From a bacterium (GTDB lineage Bacteria; Sysuimicrobiota; Sysuimicrobiia; Sysuimicrobiales; Segetimicrobiaceae), in NCBI GenBank assembly GCA_035691305.1, contig DASSJF010000079.1, forward strand, positions 1 to 53,122: a stretch of DNA of 53,122 bases, written 5' to 3'. The stretch's first letter is position 1. The number at the start of each line of letters is the position of its first letter. Below are positions 51,798-53,122 of the stretch, in pieces. The notes below the pieces were generated by a model, which made no database searches, was not told where the DNA came from, and was given only the letters and a program-made list of their open reading frames with translations. The position numbers were made by a program, and so were the translations under genes.

Positions 51798-52967
51798 GTG
51801 GCGCGGCCGCTCGGCGTCGCGGTCCTCGGTTACACGGGCGTCGCAAAGGCGCACCTGGCGGCCGTGCGACGCCATCCCGAGTTGTTTCCCGACGCGCCGG
51901 CGCCGCTGCGCCTGGTCGCGGTCTGCGGCCGGACCCGCGATGCCGTCGACGAGGCGGCCCGCCGGTACGGCGCGGAGCGGGCGACGACGGAGTGGCAGTC
52001 GCTCGTCGAGGACCCGGGCGTCGACCTCTTCATCAACGCGGCCCCGAACGATCTTCACGCGGCCCCGAGCGTGGCGGCGCTTCGCGCGGGAAAGGGCGTG
52101 CTGTGCGAGAAACCGCTCGGCCGGACCGCCCGCGAGGCGATGGAGATGGCCAAGGCGGCCCGAGAGAGCCGCCGGGTCGCGATGACCGGCTTCAACTACC
52201 GCTTCATGCCGGCCGTACTGCTGGCGCGCCGGATGATCGCATCGGGCGATCTCGGCCGGCTCTACCACTTCCGCTGCCGCTACAGCGACGACTCGCTGGT
52301 GGACCCGAAGGCCGCGTGGAACTGGCGTCACGATCGAGAGACGGCCGGGAGCGGCGTGATCGGCGACCTCGCCGCCCATCCCCTCGACCTCGCCCTCCTG
52401 CTCGCCGGTCCGATCACCGCGGTCACCGCGGCGACGCGCACGTACATTCCCGAGCGGCCGCGCGGCTCAGGCCCGGCGCCCGTCACCGTGGAGGACGCGG
52501 TCGTCGCTACCCTGGAGTTTCAAAACGGCGCGGTCGGCACCCTCGAGGCCAGCGGTATGTGTCCCGGCCGGAAGAACCTGTTTACCTTCGAACTGAACGG
52601 GGAGCGCGGCACCGTCGCCTGGGACCTCGAGCGCCTCAACGAACTGCGGGTCTACCACGGCGACGGGGACGCGCGCGGCCTCGCCGACGTGCTCGTCACG
52701 GAGCGCACGCATCCCTACGGCGGCCGGTGGTGGCCGCCGGGCCACACGCTCGGCTGGGAGAGCGGTTTCGTTCATCAGCTCGAAGAACTGGGCCGGCGGA
52801 TCGCGGGCGCGGACGGTCCGATGGCCGGCGCGACCTTCGCGGACGGCCTCGCGTGCGCGCTCGTCTGCGACGCGCTGCTGACGGCGGCGGAGACCGGACG
52901 GCGGATCACCGTGCCGCCCGTACCCGCCCCGTTCCAGAGCGGCGCGGGATCGGACACGGCGCGCTAG
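51798..52967 (+). CDS. Gfo/Idh/MocA dehydrogenase
   Basis: A 389-aa NAD(P)-dependent dehydrogenase. Rossmann motif VAVLGYTGVAKAHLAAVRRH at the N-terminus, catalytic Lys in VLCEKPLGRTAREAMEM, and the substrate-domain text NYRFMPAVLLARRMIASGDL with GVIGDLAAHPLDLALLLAG. GTG start with no strong ribosome site, 17 bp after the DegT gene. A keto sugar made here could feed the upstream aminotransferase, a pairing common in amino-sugar pathways. It differs clearly from the shorter family member at 30585. Confidence 0.93.
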   Translation: MARPLGVAVLGYTGVAKAHLAAVRRHPELFPDAPAPLRLVAVCGRTRDAVDEAARRYGAERATTEWQSLVEDPGVDLFINAAPNDLHAAPSVAALRAGKGVLCEKPLGRTAREAMEMAKAARESRRVAMTGFNYRFMPAVLLARRMIASGDLGRLYHFRCRYSDDSLVDPKAAWNWRHDRETAGSGVIGDLAAHPLDLALLLAGPITAVTAATRTYIPERPRGSGPAPVTVEDAVVATLEFQNGAVGTLEASGMCPGRKNLFTFELNGERGTVAWDLERLNELRVYHGDGDARGLADVLVTERTHPYGGRWWPPGHTLGWESGFVHQLEELGRRIAGADGPMAGATFADGLACALVCDALLTAAETGRRITVPPVPAPFQSGAGSDTAR

Positions 52968-52992
52968 ACGCCATGCGTCCGGAGGGAGCGGC

Positions 52993-53122
52993 GTGCCGGT
53001 AAAGATCGGGCTGGTCGGCGCCGGCGCCATGGGCCGCCGGCACCTCGAAGCGCTGTCGCGTGATTCGCGGGTCGTGGTGGCGGGCGTGGCGGACAGCGTG
53101 GACGCGGCCGCGGGGCGCCCGG
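52993..53122 (+). CDS. Gfo/Idh/MocA dehydrogenase, 5' part only
   Basis: The first 43 codons of a gene cut by the window end. GTG start preceded by GGAGGGAG. The product begins VPVKIGLVGAGAMGRRHLEA, a Rossmann NAD-binding loop. This is nearly identical in layout to the N-terminus of the dehydrogenase at 30585-31568 (VGLIGAGAMGRRHLEALARD), so it is a likely paralogue. Third enzyme of the LacI-led plus-strand operon. Confidence 0.9.
   Translation, partial: MPVKIGLVGAGAMGRRHLEALSRDSRVVVAGVADSVDAAAGRP

Overview
The window is very GC-rich (roughly 70% by eye), densely packed and free of insertion sequences, phage genes or CRISPR arrays. The coding style is high GC3, many GTG/TTG starts, 4-bp ATGA/GTGA overlaps and several genes with little Shine-Dalgarno signal. 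With many ABC importers and F420/LLM-type enzymes, it suggests an uncultured soil or sediment Terrabacteria-type bacterium, such as the CSP1-3/Sysuimicrobiota, Armatimonadota or Chloroflexota neighbourhood. That placement is an inference without any search.

Layout. 1-7.7 kb: tRNA-Ala(CGC), an epimerase-like protein, an O-methyltransferase, a heterodimeric ABC exporter, an ATP-grasp ligase and an LLM oxidoreductase. 7.9-12.5 kb: a complete branched-chain/amide-type ABC importer whose two ATPases are fused. 12.5-16.8 kb (minus): gamma-glutamyltransferase, a class III aminotransferase and a Ca2+/H+ antiporter. 16.9-18.7 kb: an OsmC-family gene read through an in-frame TGA at the conserved second Cys, so probably a selenoprotein, overlapped by a cystathionine-lyase gene and then a 41-aa membrane protein. 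18.6-28.3 kb: housekeeping and stress genes, including a 1001-aa fusion of MASE1, GAF, SpoIIE phosphatase, HATPase and STAS, a lytic transglycosylase, two DoxX proteins and an S1C protease with a duplicated C-terminal domain.

28.9-49.2 kb is a large minus-strand catabolic island. From its promoter-distal to promoter-proximal end it holds hydroxypyruvate isomerase, a second TIM-barrel isomerase, a Gfo/Idh dehydrogenase, a Zn-alcohol dehydrogenase and an acid-sugar dehydratase. Next come four glycine-reductase-type genes (grdA, grdC, grdE, grdB), a Dpp-type transporter with a creatininase-family hydrolase, a carbohydrate ABC importer and two FAD oxidoreductases. grdA and grdB each contain an in-frame TGA exactly at the known selenocysteine position, so ordinary gene callers would cut both in two.

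A divergent LacI-type gene (49.4 kb) starts a plus-strand operon with a DegT/AHBA aminotransferase and two Gfo/Idh dehydrogenases. An 18-bp palindrome overlaps the -35 box of its promoter. A 16/18 copy overlaps the -35 box of a second good promoter directly before grdB. My central reading is that this regulator controls a selenium-dependent reductive pathway embedded in sugar or sugar-acid catabolism. The complex lacks the usual grdD, and its GrdE lacks the cysteine that normally becomes the pyruvoyl group, so it probably does not act on glycine.
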